Shown piece by piece: positions 44,338-52,585 of a DNA stretch of 64,000 nucleotides. Below the pieces are notes generated by a model that was not told the DNA's origin, ran no database searches, and was given only the letters and a program-made list of their open reading frames with translations. A program made the position numbers and the translations under genes. Position 1 is the stretch's first letter, and every line of letters starts with the position of its first letter. This stretch comes from Caballeronia sp. M1242 (GTDB lineage: Bacteria > Pseudomonadota > Gammaproteobacteria > Burkholderiales > Burkholderiaceae): NCBI RefSeq assembly GCF_017220215.1, contig NZ_CP071129.1, forward strand, positions 1,426,001-1,490,000, written 5' to 3'.

Positions 44338-45607
44338 CGACGAACGTATGAATCACTTCGTCGCCCTCGATTCCAAAAATCGCCGCGCCGAGAATGCGCT
44401 TCGTCTTCGCATCGACGAGCGCTTTCATGAAACCGTCCGTCTCGCCGCGTTCCCGCGCCCGGCCGACGCGCGACATCGGCATCGTCGCGATCAGCGCTTC
44501 GCGACCGTCTCGCCGCACGTCCTCCTCGCTCATGCCGACGCGAGCGAACGGCGGATCGACGAACACCGCGTACGTCATGATGCGCGTATCCACACTGCGC
44601 GATTCGCCATCGAGCAGATTGGCCGCGACGATCTCATAGTCGTTCCACGACGTATGCGTGAATGCGCCGCGTCCGTTCACGTCGCCGATTGCCCAGACGC
44701 CATCCACTTTCGTGCGCAGCTGGCCGTCCACGTCGATTATGCCGTGCCTGTTCACGTCGATGCCGGCCTTGTCGAGTCCGAGATCGTCGGTATTCGGCGT
44801 GCGTCCCGTCGCGAAGAGAAGATGCGACGCGTCGATGGATTCGCCACGCAGCGAAATGCGCACGCCGTCGTTCGTCCGTTCGACGCGTTGCGGCTCTGCG
44901 CCGAAGCGAAATTCGATGCCCTCGCGCACGAGCACGTCCTGTATCGCGCGGGCGATATCGGCGTCCTCGCGCGTGAGAATGCGCTCGCCGCGCACGAGCA
45001 GCGTGACGCGGCTGCCGAAGCGCCGGAACATCTGGCCGAACTCCAGCGCGATATAGCTTGCGCCGACGATCACGAGATGCTCGGGCACTTCCGTCAGTTC
45101 GAGCACGTTCGAATTGGTGAGATAGGGCACGCTGTCGAGCCCGTCGATGGCCGGCACCGCGGCGCGCGTGCCGGTGTTGATGAAGATCATCCCGGCGTCG
45201 ATGTCGTACGTTTCGCCGTCGCTGCCTTCGATAGAGAGCGCATGCGGACCGGTGAAGCGCGCGTGTCCTTTGAATACCGTCACATTCGGCGTTTCATGGA
45301 GCCATTGCTCGATGCCGTTGCGCGACGCGCCGATCACCTCGTCCTTGCGCGCCTTCACGCGCGCCATGTCGACCGTGATGGGTCCGCCGATATTCACGCC
45401 GTATTTCGCCGCCGTGCGCGCAACGTGCGCCGCGCGCGCGCTCGCGACATAGGTCTTGGTCGGCGTGCAGCCGAAGTTCACGCAGGTCCCGCCGAACAGA
45501 TGCCGCTCGATGACGGCGGTGCGCTTGCCGCTCTGCGCGAGTCGCACGGCAAGCGGCGAGCCGCCCTGCCCTGTGCCGATGACGACCGCATCGAAATGCT
45601 GTGACAT
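44225..45607 (-). CDS. Class I pyridine nucleotide-disulfide oxidoreductase (MerA/Lpd-like)
   Basis: A 460-residue FAD enzyme. It has the N-terminal dinucleotide site VIGTGQGGSPLA, the redox pair C42/C47 in GGTCVNFGCTPTK, an NAD(P) site HLVIVGASYIALEFGQMF, the FAD motif VWAIGDVNG, and a C-terminal dimer domain with the catalytic His in MHIHPTVSE. No N-terminal heavy-metal domain and no C-terminal Cys pair are present, so mercuric reduction is unlikely. Related enzymes reduce disulfides or act as soluble transhydrogenase. GGGAGG before ATG 45607 sets the start. Its 3' end is the source of the long repeat array downstream. Confidence 0.85.
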   Translation of the reverse strand: MSQHFDAVVIGTGQGGSPLAVRLAQSGKRTAVIERHLFGGTCVNFGCTPTKTYVASARAAHVARTAAKYGVNIGGPITVDMARVKARKDEVIGASRNGIEQWLHETPNVTVFKGHARFTGPHALSIEGSDGETYDIDAGMIFINTGTRAAVPAIDGLDSVPYLTNSNVLELTEVPEHLVIVGASYIALEFGQMFRRFGSRVTLLVRGERILTREDADIARAIQDVLVREGIEFRFGAEPQRVERTNDGVRISLRGESIDASHLLFATGRTPNTDDLGLDKAGIDVNRHGIIDVDGQLRTKVDGVWAIGDVNGRGAFTHTSWNDYEIVAANLLDGESRSVDTRIMTYAVFVDPPFARVGMSEEDVRRDGREALIATMPMSRVGRARERGETDGFMKALVDAKTKRILGAAIFGIEGDEVIHTFVDIMNADAPYTTLQRAMHIHPTVSELVPTLLGDLKPLR

Positions 45608-45767
45608 GCTGGCCTCCCTGACCGTTGTACGTAACGCGAAGACAAAGACGAGCCGATGGCGATGCCCGGCCATCTTACGCCGAACGCCGCCCACGGGCAT
45701 GCTCCGTGCTCGCCCCACCCCATTGGCCTTCGCCCGGCTCGAACCGACTCACCGCTTCAAGGCTTTC

Positions 45768-47081
45768 ATGACCGAGACGATCTGGTTTCTCGTCGTCGGC
45801 GGCGTGCTCATTCTGATGGCGCTCGCCAGTTCGACGTTCAAACGCCTGCCGATCAGCACCGCGATGTGCTATCTGGCCATCGGCTTCCTGCTCGGGCCGG
45901 GTGTCGCGAATCTGCTGCATATCCGGCTCGACGGCGACACGGCGGTGCTGCGCCTCATCACCGAGGTCGGCATGCTGGTGTCGCTCTTCGCCATCGGACT
46001 GCGCCTGCGCGTGCCGCCCACCGACCGCCGCTGGCTGCTGCCGTTGCGTCTGGGCTTCCTCGCGATGGTGCTGACGATCGGCGTGCTGACGCTGCTATGC
46101 ACCTATGGGCTCGGCATGTCGTGGGGCGCGTCGCTGCTGCTGTCCGCGATGCTCGCGCCGACCGATCCCGTTCTCGCGCACGACGTTCAGGTCGAAGCCC
46201 CCGGCGACACGGATCTGCTGCGCTTCTCGCTGACCGCCGAAGGCGGCCTGAACGACGGCATCGCGCTACCGTTCGCGCTGCTCGGCATTGCCGTGTGTCG
46301 CTTCGAAGCATCGCCGCACGATGCGTTGCAGTGGAGCTTCGTCCTGCAGGCCGTATGGGGCACGCTCGCGGCGCTTATAAGCGGCTGGTTGCTCGGCGAA
46401 CTGACCGTGCGCGTGGTGGGCTACCTGCGCACGCGCCACGGCGAAGCGTTGGGGTCGGAAGGCTTCTATGCGCTCGGTTTGATCGCGCTGTCGTACGGCG
46501 TCGCCGAGCTGCTGCATTCGTATTCGTTCCTCGCCGTGTTCGCGGCAGGACTTGCGATGCGGCGCGTCGAGCATCGCGAAAGCGGCGACAAGGGCGCGCG
46601 GGAAGCCGTCGGCACCGTGGATGTCGGGGATCTCAGCGCGACCGCAGCCGATCCCGACCGCGCGTACGCGTTCATGGCCGAGCGCGTGCACGGCTTCACG
46701 ATCGAACTCGAGCGCATCGCCGAAGTGGCGATCATGCTGCTCGTCGGCTCCGTTCTCGCGACGATGTGGCGCGATATCTTCACGTGGCGCGCGGTCATCG
46801 TCATCGGCGGTCTCTTTCTCGTGATACGGCCGCTGGCGGTGCAGGCGTCGCTCGTCGGGTCGTGTGCGTCGCGCGGGCAGCGGCTATTAATGAGCTGGTT
46901 CGGCATCCGCGGAGTCGGATCGTTCTACTATCTGCTTTACGCGATCGAGCACGCTCCGAAGCAGGTCGCCGCCCCGCTCACGCCCATCATCATCGCGGCG
47001 ATAACGGCGTCGGTCATCGTCCACGGCGTGACATCGACGCCGCTGATGAACCGCTATCAGCGGGCGCGTGACAACGACTGA
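45768..47081 (+). CDS. CPA-family Na+(K+)/H+ antiporter
   Basis: A 437-residue membrane protein with about twelve spans. The motifs AMLAPTDPVLAHDV (unwound-helix Asp region) and SLTAEGGLNDGIALPFALLG (ion-site Asp) identify a cation/proton antiporter of the CPA1 type. It would support pH or sodium balance. AAGG five bases before ATG 45768 fixes the start. It is divergent from the oxidoreductase gene. The last codons (TPLMNRYQRARDND) are included in the repeat units that separate this gene from the kinase gene. Confidence 0.88.
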   Translation: MTETIWFLVVGGVLILMALASSTFKRLPISTAMCYLAIGFLLGPGVANLLHIRLDGDTAVLRLITEVGMLVSLFAIGLRLRVPPTDRRWLLPLRLGFLAMVLTIGVLTLLCTYGLGMSWGASLLLSAMLAPTDPVLAHDVQVEAPGDTDLLRFSLTAEGGLNDGIALPFALLGIAVCRFEASPHDALQWSFVLQAVWGTLAALISGWLLGELTVRVVGYLRTRHGEALGSEGFYALGLIALSYGVAELLHSYSFLAVFAAGLAMRRVEHRESGDKGAREAVGTVDVGDLSATAADPDRAYAFMAERVHGFTIELERIAEVAIMLLVGSVLATMWRDIFTWRAVIVIGGLFLVIRPLAVQASLVGSCASRGQRLLMSWFGIRGVGSFYYLLYAIEHAPKQVAAPLTPIIIAAITASVIVHGVTSTPLMNRYQRARDND

Positions 47082-47550
47082 ATACAAAATTCGATTTCAC
47101 GAAGCATCTGCTGTTCTTTTGCGGTCACGCTAAAAACGGCAACGCTACGCTTGTGAGGCACCTGTTGGCACTGCTCAGCGCGCCTGACGACAGTTGGATA
47201 CAAGATACGATCTCATCAAACGTCTGCTTTTCTTTTGCGGTCACGCTGGAACGGCAAGACGACGCTCACGAAGCACGTGTTGGCACCGCTCATGAACCGC
47301 TATCAACGCGAGCATGACAACAGTTGAATTCAAGATACGATTCCACGAAGCATTTGCTCTTCTTTTGCGGTCACGCGGGAATTGGTAACACGACGCTCAC
47401 CAAGTACCCGTCGACACCGCTGATAATTCGCTATCACCGCGCATGATGACGATTGCATACAAGATACGATCTTATGAAGCATCTGCTTTTCTTTTGCGGT
47501 CACGCGGGAACCGGCAAGACGACGCTCGCGAAACGCCTGTTCGCGCCGCT
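47038..47550. repeat. Four-copy array of about 130 bp spanning the antiporter-kinase junction
   Basis: The segment CTTTTGCGGTCACGC of the kinase P-loop region recurs at 47116, 47232, 47362 and 47491 (periods 116, 130, 129). Each interval also contains a copy of the antiporter's end (CCGCTCATGAACCGCTATCA... GACAACAGTTGA at 47287-47325). Only the first left end (antiporter) and last right end (kinase) are intact. In the three inner copies the kinase start codon is lost (CACGAAG or ATCAAAC in place of ATGAAGC). CGCCGCTGATG at 47038 and CGCCGCTCATG near 47545 are the probable recombining sequences. Confidence 0.85.
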
Positions 47551-48058
47551 CATGCGCGAAACGGGCGAGCCGTTCTGCCTGCTCGACAAGGACACGCTTT
47601 ACGGCGCGTACAGCGCGGCGGCCATCGGCGCGCTGACGGGCGATCCGCACGACCGCGACAGCCCGCTTTTCATCAAGCATCTGCGCGACCCGGAGTATCG
47701 AAGTCTCGTCGATACGGCCGCGGAAAATCTCGCGCTCGGCGTGAGCGTGGTCGTGGTCGCGCCGCTATCGCGTGAAGTGCGCGAGCGGCGGCTCTTCGAT
47801 CGCGCATGGCTCGGCATCGACGACGATGTGACGATTCGCGTCGTGTGGGTGCATGTCGGAGAGGACGTGGCGCGCGAGCGCATCGCCGCGCGCGCTGATC
47901 CGCATGATGCATACAAACTCGCGCACTGGGAGGACTACCGGCAGCGTCTTTTCTTTCCCGACGATGCGCTCGCCGCCGATCTGCTAATGTTCGACAACAC
48001 GGCCTCGACCGCGGACGACGAGGCGCGTTTGCTAGCGCGCCTCGTCGCTCACACATGA
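47474..48058 (+). CDS. P-loop AAA/zeta-type small kinase
   Basis: A 194-residue nucleotide-binding protein. The Walker A motif GHAGTGKTT lies at residues 8-16, followed by an acidic LLDKDTLY and a helical lid with DRAWLGIDD and RIAARADPHD. It resembles AAA_33/gluconokinase-shikimate-kinase-like P-loop kinases that phosphorylate small molecules. The substrate is unknown. ATG 47474 (MKHLLFFCG) is used, although no clear ribosome site is visible and a TTG at 47453 is also in frame. Its 5' end lies inside the junction repeat array, so its promoter has probably been rebuilt. Confidence 0.75.
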   Translation: MKHLLFFCGHAGTGKTTLAKRLFAPLMRETGEPFCLLDKDTLYGAYSAAAIGALTGDPHDRDSPLFIKHLRDPEYRSLVDTAAENLALGVSVVVVAPLSREVRERRLFDRAWLGIDDDVTIRVVWVHVGEDVARERIAARADPHDAYKLAHWEDYRQRLFFPDDALAADLLMFDNTASTADDEARLLARLVAHT

Positions 48059-48067
48059 CCAAGCGTG

Positions 48068-49183
48068 CTATGCGACCGCGAGGCGGCGCGTCGTCTCCAG
48101 CGCGTTCGCCCCTTCGTAGAGCTTGCCGAAGCGGTTCGCGAGGAACGCATCCAGCGGAACCTGCTCCTGCCGCACGAAGCCGCTCTGCGGCAAGATGCCT
48201 TCGCGGAACAGATCCAGTTCGGCGCACACGGCGCCCGCCGTCGTGATCTGAATCGCGCTCATTGGAATACCGCATACATCCTTCGCCACGATCTTGCGCG
48301 TGAAAACCTGCTGGACCAGTTGATCGCTGCCGCTGCGCATGCCGGTCACCGTGACGAAGATCAGCACCACATCCTGCGCCGTCGAGGGGACCGCGCGCTT
48401 GAGCATCGCCTTGAGGCCGTCGCGGTCGGTGGACATGCGCAGGTCGTCGAGCAGGAACTTCATCAGGTCGCGATGCCCCGGATAGCGCACCGACTTGTAG
48501 TCCAGCGTCTCGACTCTTCCCGCAAGCGTTTCGCACAAGGTCCCGAGTCCGCCCGACGTGTTGAACGCTTCGTACTCGATGCCGTCCAGCGAGAAATGTT
48601 CAACGCCTTCCAGCGGCTGCACCCATTGCGTGCGGCCTTCGCGTACTGCTTCGCACGGCTGGCAATACTCGTTGATGAGGCCGTCGATGCTCCACGTCAG
48701 GTTGTACTTCAACGCGTTGGTCGGGAACTGCGGCAGCGCGCCCACGCGCATCTTCACTTCGCGCAAGTTGTCGAACCGTCCGGCGACATCGTGCGCGACG
48801 ATGCCGATGAAACCCGGCGCGAGCCCGCATTGCGGCATGAATGCAGTATGCGATCCGTCGGCGATGGCGCGAATCGCGTGCGTCGCGCGCACGTCCTCGG
48901 TCAGATCGAAGTAGTGCACGCCCGCCGACTTTGCCGCGGATGCCACGCCGATCGCGAGGTAATACGGCAGGGCGTTCACGAGCGCATCGAAACCGCCGAG
49001 CGCGTGACGCAAGGCCGGCGTATCGGCCGAATCGACGCGGCGCGTCGCGATGCCCTGCGCGTCGAGTTGCGCGAGCGCGTGTTCATCGCGATCGAAAGCG
49101 ACGACCTCGAAGTCGCCCGTTTCACGCAGCAAATGCGCAATGCTTTGACCGATCAATCCGGCGCCGACCAGTGCCACTTTCAT
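48068..49183 (-). CDS. Saccharopine dehydrogenase-family oxidoreductase
   Basis: A 371-residue NAD(P) enzyme. The N-terminal Rossmann site is MKVALVGAGLIGQSIAHLL, followed by DALVNALPYYLAIGV and GLAPGFIGIVAHDVAG. This is the layout of saccharopine dehydrogenase/lysine 6-dehydrogenase proteins of about 370 residues. It probably oxidises an amino acid derivative in lysine metabolism. CAAGGAGA precedes ATG 49183. An Lrp-type regulator lies just upstream on the same strand, which fits amino-acid control. The exact substrate is inferred, not shown. Confidence 0.8.
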   Translation of the reverse strand: MKVALVGAGLIGQSIAHLLRETGDFEVVAFDRDEHALAQLDAQGIATRRVDSADTPALRHALGGFDALVNALPYYLAIGVASAAKSAGVHYFDLTEDVRATHAIRAIADGSHTAFMPQCGLAPGFIGIVAHDVAGRFDNLREVKMRVGALPQFPTNALKYNLTWSIDGLINEYCQPCEAVREGRTQWVQPLEGVEHFSLDGIEYEAFNTSGGLGTLCETLAGRVETLDYKSVRYPGHRDLMKFLLDDLRMSTDRDGLKAMLKRAVPSTAQDVVLIFVTVTGMRSGSDQLVQQVFTRKIVAKDVCGIPMSAIQITTAGAVCAELDLFREGILPQSGFVRQEQVPLDAFLANRFGKLYEGANALETTRRLAVA

Positions 49184-49319
49184 CTTTGTCTCCTTGTTGG
49201 GGCATGAACGCCTCAGTGTAGGAGCCCGCGAATATTGATCCTAGACGCAAAATGATGCGAAACGGCGATGGTTTTCGTCAGTTAGACGACCGTTCGATGC
49301 GGTTTGTAGTTTGCATGCC

Positions 49320-49775
49320 TTAGCCGGTGCGGTCGATCTTGCGTGCCAGAATGATCGATGTCGTCGTCCGCTCGACGCCTTCGAGCGCGCCGATCTCGTC
49401 CAGCATGTCGTTGAGACGGTCCGGCGAATCCGCGCGAAGCCACGCGACATAATCGAACTCGCCGCTCACCGCGCACAGCAGTTGAACTTCGGGCATGCGC
49501 GCGAGACGCTTCTGGACGTCGCGGCCGTACTTCGGCGCGAGCTTGATACCAACGTACGCCTGAATGCTTGCGTCGAGCACGTCTTGCCCGAGCCGCACGC
49601 CGTAGCCCGCGATCACGTTGTTCTTCTCCAGCCGCGCCATGCGGGCAATGACCGTCGTGCGCGCGACGCCCAGTTGCCGCGCGAGATTCGCGACGCTGTC
49701 GCGGGCATTGGTCTGCAACAGCGCGACCAGATTGCGGTCGATGTCATCGAGTTGATCGAGGCGCGGTGGTCTCAT
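49320..49775 (-). CDS. Lrp/AsnC-family regulator
   Basis: A 151-residue regulator. It has an N-terminal helix-turn-helix (LDDIDRNLVALLQTNARDSV, then LGVARTTVIARMARLEKNNV) and a C-terminal RAM ligand domain (YVGIKLAPKYGRDVQKRL...CAVSGEFDYVAWL). It would respond to an amino acid. AAGGGG nine bases before ATG 49775 (MRPPRLDQ) is preferred over an upstream start at 49895. It lies 136 bp upstream of the saccharopine-dehydrogenase-like gene on the same strand, its likely target. Confidence 0.88.
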   Translation of the reverse strand: MRPPRLDQLDDIDRNLVALLQTNARDSVANLARQLGVARTTVIARMARLEKNNVIAGYGVRLGQDVLDASIQAYVGIKLAPKYGRDVQKRLARMPEVQLLCAVSGEFDYVAWLRADSPDRLNDMLDEIGALEGVERTTTSIILARKIDRTG

Positions 49776-50010
49776 GTCGTCATCCCCTTCGCTTGGCTTT
49801 GCATGGCTTTGTTTTGCATTCTTTATTCGATGGCATTTTTCCAGAGACGTATCGAATGTAAGCAGTTGTGGCAATGCAGGCGAATTGTCGCTCATTCGTG
49901 ATACTAATATCGGGCGATGGCGTCATTCTCGCGGTCGAGCCGGCCCTGTTGTCAGAACGGGGGCCGGGCCACGCGGCTCGCCACTTTTCCATTGATCGAA
50001 AGGCTTACGA

Positions 50011-50544
50011 ATGAAAAAAACACTCGTCGCACTGGCGACATCCTGCGCCGTCACGGCGGTCTTCGCACAATCGTCCGCGCCTGTGGCAAGCGCGTCCGCT
50101 CCTGCGGTCGCCGCCCAGCCCGCGTCGGCGTCCGCGCCCGCAGGCTCGAAGCGCGAAGCGCGCGTCGAAGAACGCATCGCCCAATTGCATTCGAGTTTAA
50201 AGATCACGTCCGCGCAGGAAGCACAGTGGGCGCCCTTCGCCGACGCCATGCGTGAAAACGCCCGCACGATGGCGGATCTGTATCGCCAACGCATTGCGCA
50301 ACGTGACACTATGTCGGCACTCGACGACATGAAGCAGTATCAGCAGATCACGCAAGCCAATGCAGACGGTACGAAGCGTCTGGTCGACGCATTCGAGCCG
50401 CTGTACGCGAGCCTCTCGCCGGAACAGAAGAAGCTCGCCGACACGAGCTTCCGTCAGGAAGGGGAACACCACGGTCGCCGTGAACATGGGTCGCGGCATC
50501 CGCGCGCGTCGGGTGCAGACGCTGCATCGACGACGAAGCCCTAA
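50011..50544 (+). CDS. Spy/CpxP-like LTxxQ-motif periplasmic protein
   Basis: A 177-residue exported protein. It has a signal peptide (MKKTLVALATSCAVTAVFAQ), an Ala/Ser/Pro linker, then a helical domain with the LTxxQ-type motifs LKITSAQEAQW and LSPEQKKLAD. These define the CpxP/Spy stress chaperone family. A His/Arg-rich tail (EGEHHGRREHGSRH) may bind metal. AAAGG seven bases before the ATG supports the start. A strong terminator follows. It is divergent from the Lrp gene. Confidence 0.82.
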   Translation: MKKTLVALATSCAVTAVFAQSSAPVASASAPAVAAQPASASAPAGSKREARVEERIAQLHSSLKITSAQEAQWAPFADAMRENARTMADLYRQRIAQRDTMSALDDMKQYQQITQANADGTKRLVDAFEPLYASLSPEQKKLADTSFRQEGEHHGRREHGSRHPRASGADAASTTKP

Positions 50545-50570
50545 GTAAGCGGCGATTGTCCCGGAACGAG

Positions 50571-50597
50571 AGGCCCGCATTTCATCGATGCGGGCCT
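50571..50597 (+). terminator. Rho-independent terminator after the Spy-like gene
   Basis: A perfect 10-bp stem AGGCCCGCAT / ATGCGGGCCT with a 7-base loop (TTCATCG) is followed by TCTTGCATTTT. It lies 26 bp after the stop codon. Confidence 0.88.
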
Positions 50598-50601
50598 TCT
50601 T

Positions 50602-50656
50602 GCATTTTGCATGCGGCATGCTGCATGCTGCGTGCGGCATGATGGATGCAAAATGC
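50602..50656. repeat. GCATTTTGCAT / ATGCAAAATGC inverted repeat with internal GCATGC runs
   Basis: Perfect 11-bp arms at 50602-50612 and 50646-50656 enclose GCGGCATGCTGCATGCTGCG-type sequence. It follows directly after the terminator. The same TGCATGCAAAATGC core appears near 53725 and 62331 and, in related form, in the spacer at 30509-31060. Confidence 0.65.
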
Positions 50657-50712
50657 CGCGATAGCCGTTAGCATCGCGGTCTTCACCCCGTCTTCATGTA
50701 TTCATCTTTCCC

Positions 50713-51141
50713 ATGCTCGAACTCGCCCAACCCGACCTCTTCGCCGATCCTCTCGCGCGCCGCGTCGTAAAGAATGAGGCCGTTACCGTAGTATTCGCGG
50801 CTGCCGCCGGTGAACTGATGAGTCTCGAAGGACCGAACCGCTATGCGACGGGCGACGCCATCGTGACGGGCGCATCGGGCGAACGCTGGGTCGTGTCGCG
50901 CGAACGTTTCGACGCGAAGTACGCGCCTGAAGGGGGCATCGCGCATGGCGAGCCGGGCACGTATCGGAACCGGCCGAGCGTCGTGCTCGCGAAGCAGATG
51001 CAGGAGCCGTTCAGCATCGCGCGCTCCGCTGCGGGCGACGTGCTGACAGGCGAGCCCGGCGACTGGGTCATGCAGTATGCAGCGGGCGATTACGGCGTGG
51101 TCAAGGCGGCGCGATTCGCGAAGGTGTATCGCGACGCTTGA
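50713..51141 (+). CDS. PGDYG-domain protein
   Basis: A 142-residue soluble protein. Its features are VVKNEAVTVVFAAAAGELMS early and, near the end, a YAAGDYGVV motif matching the PGDYG family. A GEPGDWVMQY segment precedes it. Proteins of this family are small beta-rich domains of unknown function. It starts 57 bp after the inverted repeat; no strong ribosome site is visible. The spacer 51142-51376 behind it has no gene, only weak Arg-rich frames. Confidence 0.72.
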   Translation: MLELAQPDLFADPLARRVVKNEAVTVVFAAAAGELMSLEGPNRYATGDAIVTGASGERWVVSRERFDAKYAPEGGIAHGEPGTYRNRPSVVLAKQMQEPFSIARSAAGDVLTGEPGDWVMQYAAGDYGVVKAARFAKVYRDA

Positions 51142-51376
51142 GCTTCTCGACTGAAGGGTTTCTGATGAACCGTGAACGCCTCGGCATCTGCAAGAGCCCC
51201 TCTTTCGCAAATACCGCTGAGCGCAAGCAACGGCGTGCGCTTTCAACGCTGCAAGCGCCATACGTTCAACGGGTAGACGAAATCCATACGCCTCGATGGC
51301 GTGAAGGTGCCTTGGTCGCTCGAACTGCTTCGAGCGGTTTGACACCCTCGATCTCCACGCGCAGCCCTAAGCGCGC

Positions 51377-51742
51377 TCACGCAAAGTCATCGCCCATTTC
51401 GATCTCAAGCTCGCGCGGCACCGCTTCCCCGTTCGCATAACGTTCTTCCAGCGAGCCGAGCGTCGCCTCGACATAGGCCCGCAGCACCGCGTAGCTGCGC
51501 GCCTGCAAGCGCGGCGGCAGCGCGCGGTATCGCGCGAGCGCGCCAGGATCGAAGCGCACGTCGATGGTGATGCGCCGCGCCGTCGAGCCGAAGCGCATCG
51601 CGATGTAGTGAATCATCAGCGAAGTGCGGCCGTCGTCGTCGATGCGCTCGGCGAATTGCGTTTGCTCGGGGAAGAGATCGCTGATCACGTGCGCGAGCAT
51701 GTCGATATCCGCGCTCGCGCAGTCGTATTGGTAATCGTCCAT
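51377..51742 (-). CDS. Small conserved protein (resembles DUF3022)
   Basis: A 121-residue acidic protein (MDDYQYDCASADIDMLAHVI...). It has a beta hairpin region (RITIDVRFDPGALARYRALP) and a C-terminal helix (LRAYVEATLGSLEERYANGE). I recall similar Burkholderia proteins labelled DUF3022, but without a database this is tentative. Function is unknown. It follows the YhfC gene on the same strand after 14 bp and is likely co-transcribed. Confidence 0.65.
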   Translation of the reverse strand: MDDYQYDCASADIDMLAHVISDLFPEQTQFAERIDDDGRTSLMIHYIAMRFGSTARRITIDVRFDPGALARYRALPPRLQARSYAVLRAYVEATLGSLEERYANGEAVPRELEIEMGDDFA

Positions 51743-51756
51743 TTGGTCTTGGTCGT

Positions 51757-52575
51757 TCAGAGTTGGTGCGCGGCGGGAGACGTTGAGTTGTCGGCTTCGG
51801 CGGCGCGGCGATAGTAGCGCACGAGCGCGAGCGCGACGATCACGCCCAGCACGAGATACACCGCATCCGCCGCGACGAGCGGAATCAGGCGCGCCTGAAA
51901 CAGCGCAGCGGGCAGCCCGACGAGCGCATGAGCGGCGATCAGCACGCCAAGCGCAGCACGCGAGCGCTCGCGCAGCAGTTGCCACATGAGCGCCGAGAAG
52001 CCGAGCTGGAAGACGAACGCACTCACGCGCTCGACCAGAAAGATGCCCGCCGACACCGGCGACAAGCTCATGAGGATCATGTGGATGCGCGCGAGGGCGT
52101 CGAGCGGCGCGCTTTCGAAATGCGCGTCGAGCGTGCCCCTATTCGCAAGAATCGCATACAGAATCCACTGCGCTTGCACCAGCGCGCCGACGATCCACGC
52201 CTCCGCCCCGCCGTGACCGATGCCGTAGCCGAGCGCCGGGCCGTGTCGTTCGAGCGCGCCGGGCTCGCGCCGGATCAGCCACTTCATGCCGGCGAAGCGC
52301 CCCGCTTCCTCGCATACGCCTGCCGCGAGCGCGCCGTACACGACGAACACCACCGGATTCGACAGCCAGTCCGACGTCACCGCATTGCCGAGCACGAAGC
52401 CGTGCAGCGCGCGCTCGATCACCATCGCAAAGAGCGCGAAGACCGCGATGCCGAGAATCGGCTCGCGTGGCACCAGCCGAAAACGCGTGCGCAGCTTTCG
52501 GTACAACACGACGGGCATGGCCGCGACGACGAGCGTCACGAATACGAGGCCCGCCAGCGTCGGGATGCTGACCAT
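51757..52575 (-). CDS. YhfC-family intramembrane metalloprotease-like protein
   Basis: A 272-residue protein with about eight spans. The motifs GVCEEAGRFAGMKWLIRR and GYGIGHGGAEAWIVG supply Glu and His residues of the YhfC/CPBP-type metalloprotease-like site. Its target is unknown. AAGGA seven bases before the ATG lies inside the end of the ptxS-like gene, only 10 bp upstream. This suggests it is read through from the regulator. Confidence 0.78.
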   Translation of the reverse strand: MVSIPTLAGLVFVTLVVAAMPVVLYRKLRTRFRLVPREPILGIAVFALFAMVIERALHGFVLGNAVTSDWLSNPVVFVVYGALAAGVCEEAGRFAGMKWLIRREPGALERHGPALGYGIGHGGAEAWIVGALVQAQWILYAILANRGTLDAHFESAPLDALARIHMILMSLSPVSAGIFLVERVSAFVFQLGFSALMWQLLRERSRAALGVLIAAHALVGLPAALFQARLIPLVAADAVYLVLGVIVALALVRYYRRAAEADNSTSPAAHQL

Positions 52576-52585
52576 TCAGGTTCCT

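Noticed and set aside
51142..51376. Possible duplication of the PGDYG gene end
   Set aside because: Searched because of the pattern elsewhere, but no convincing similarity with the preceding gene was visible.
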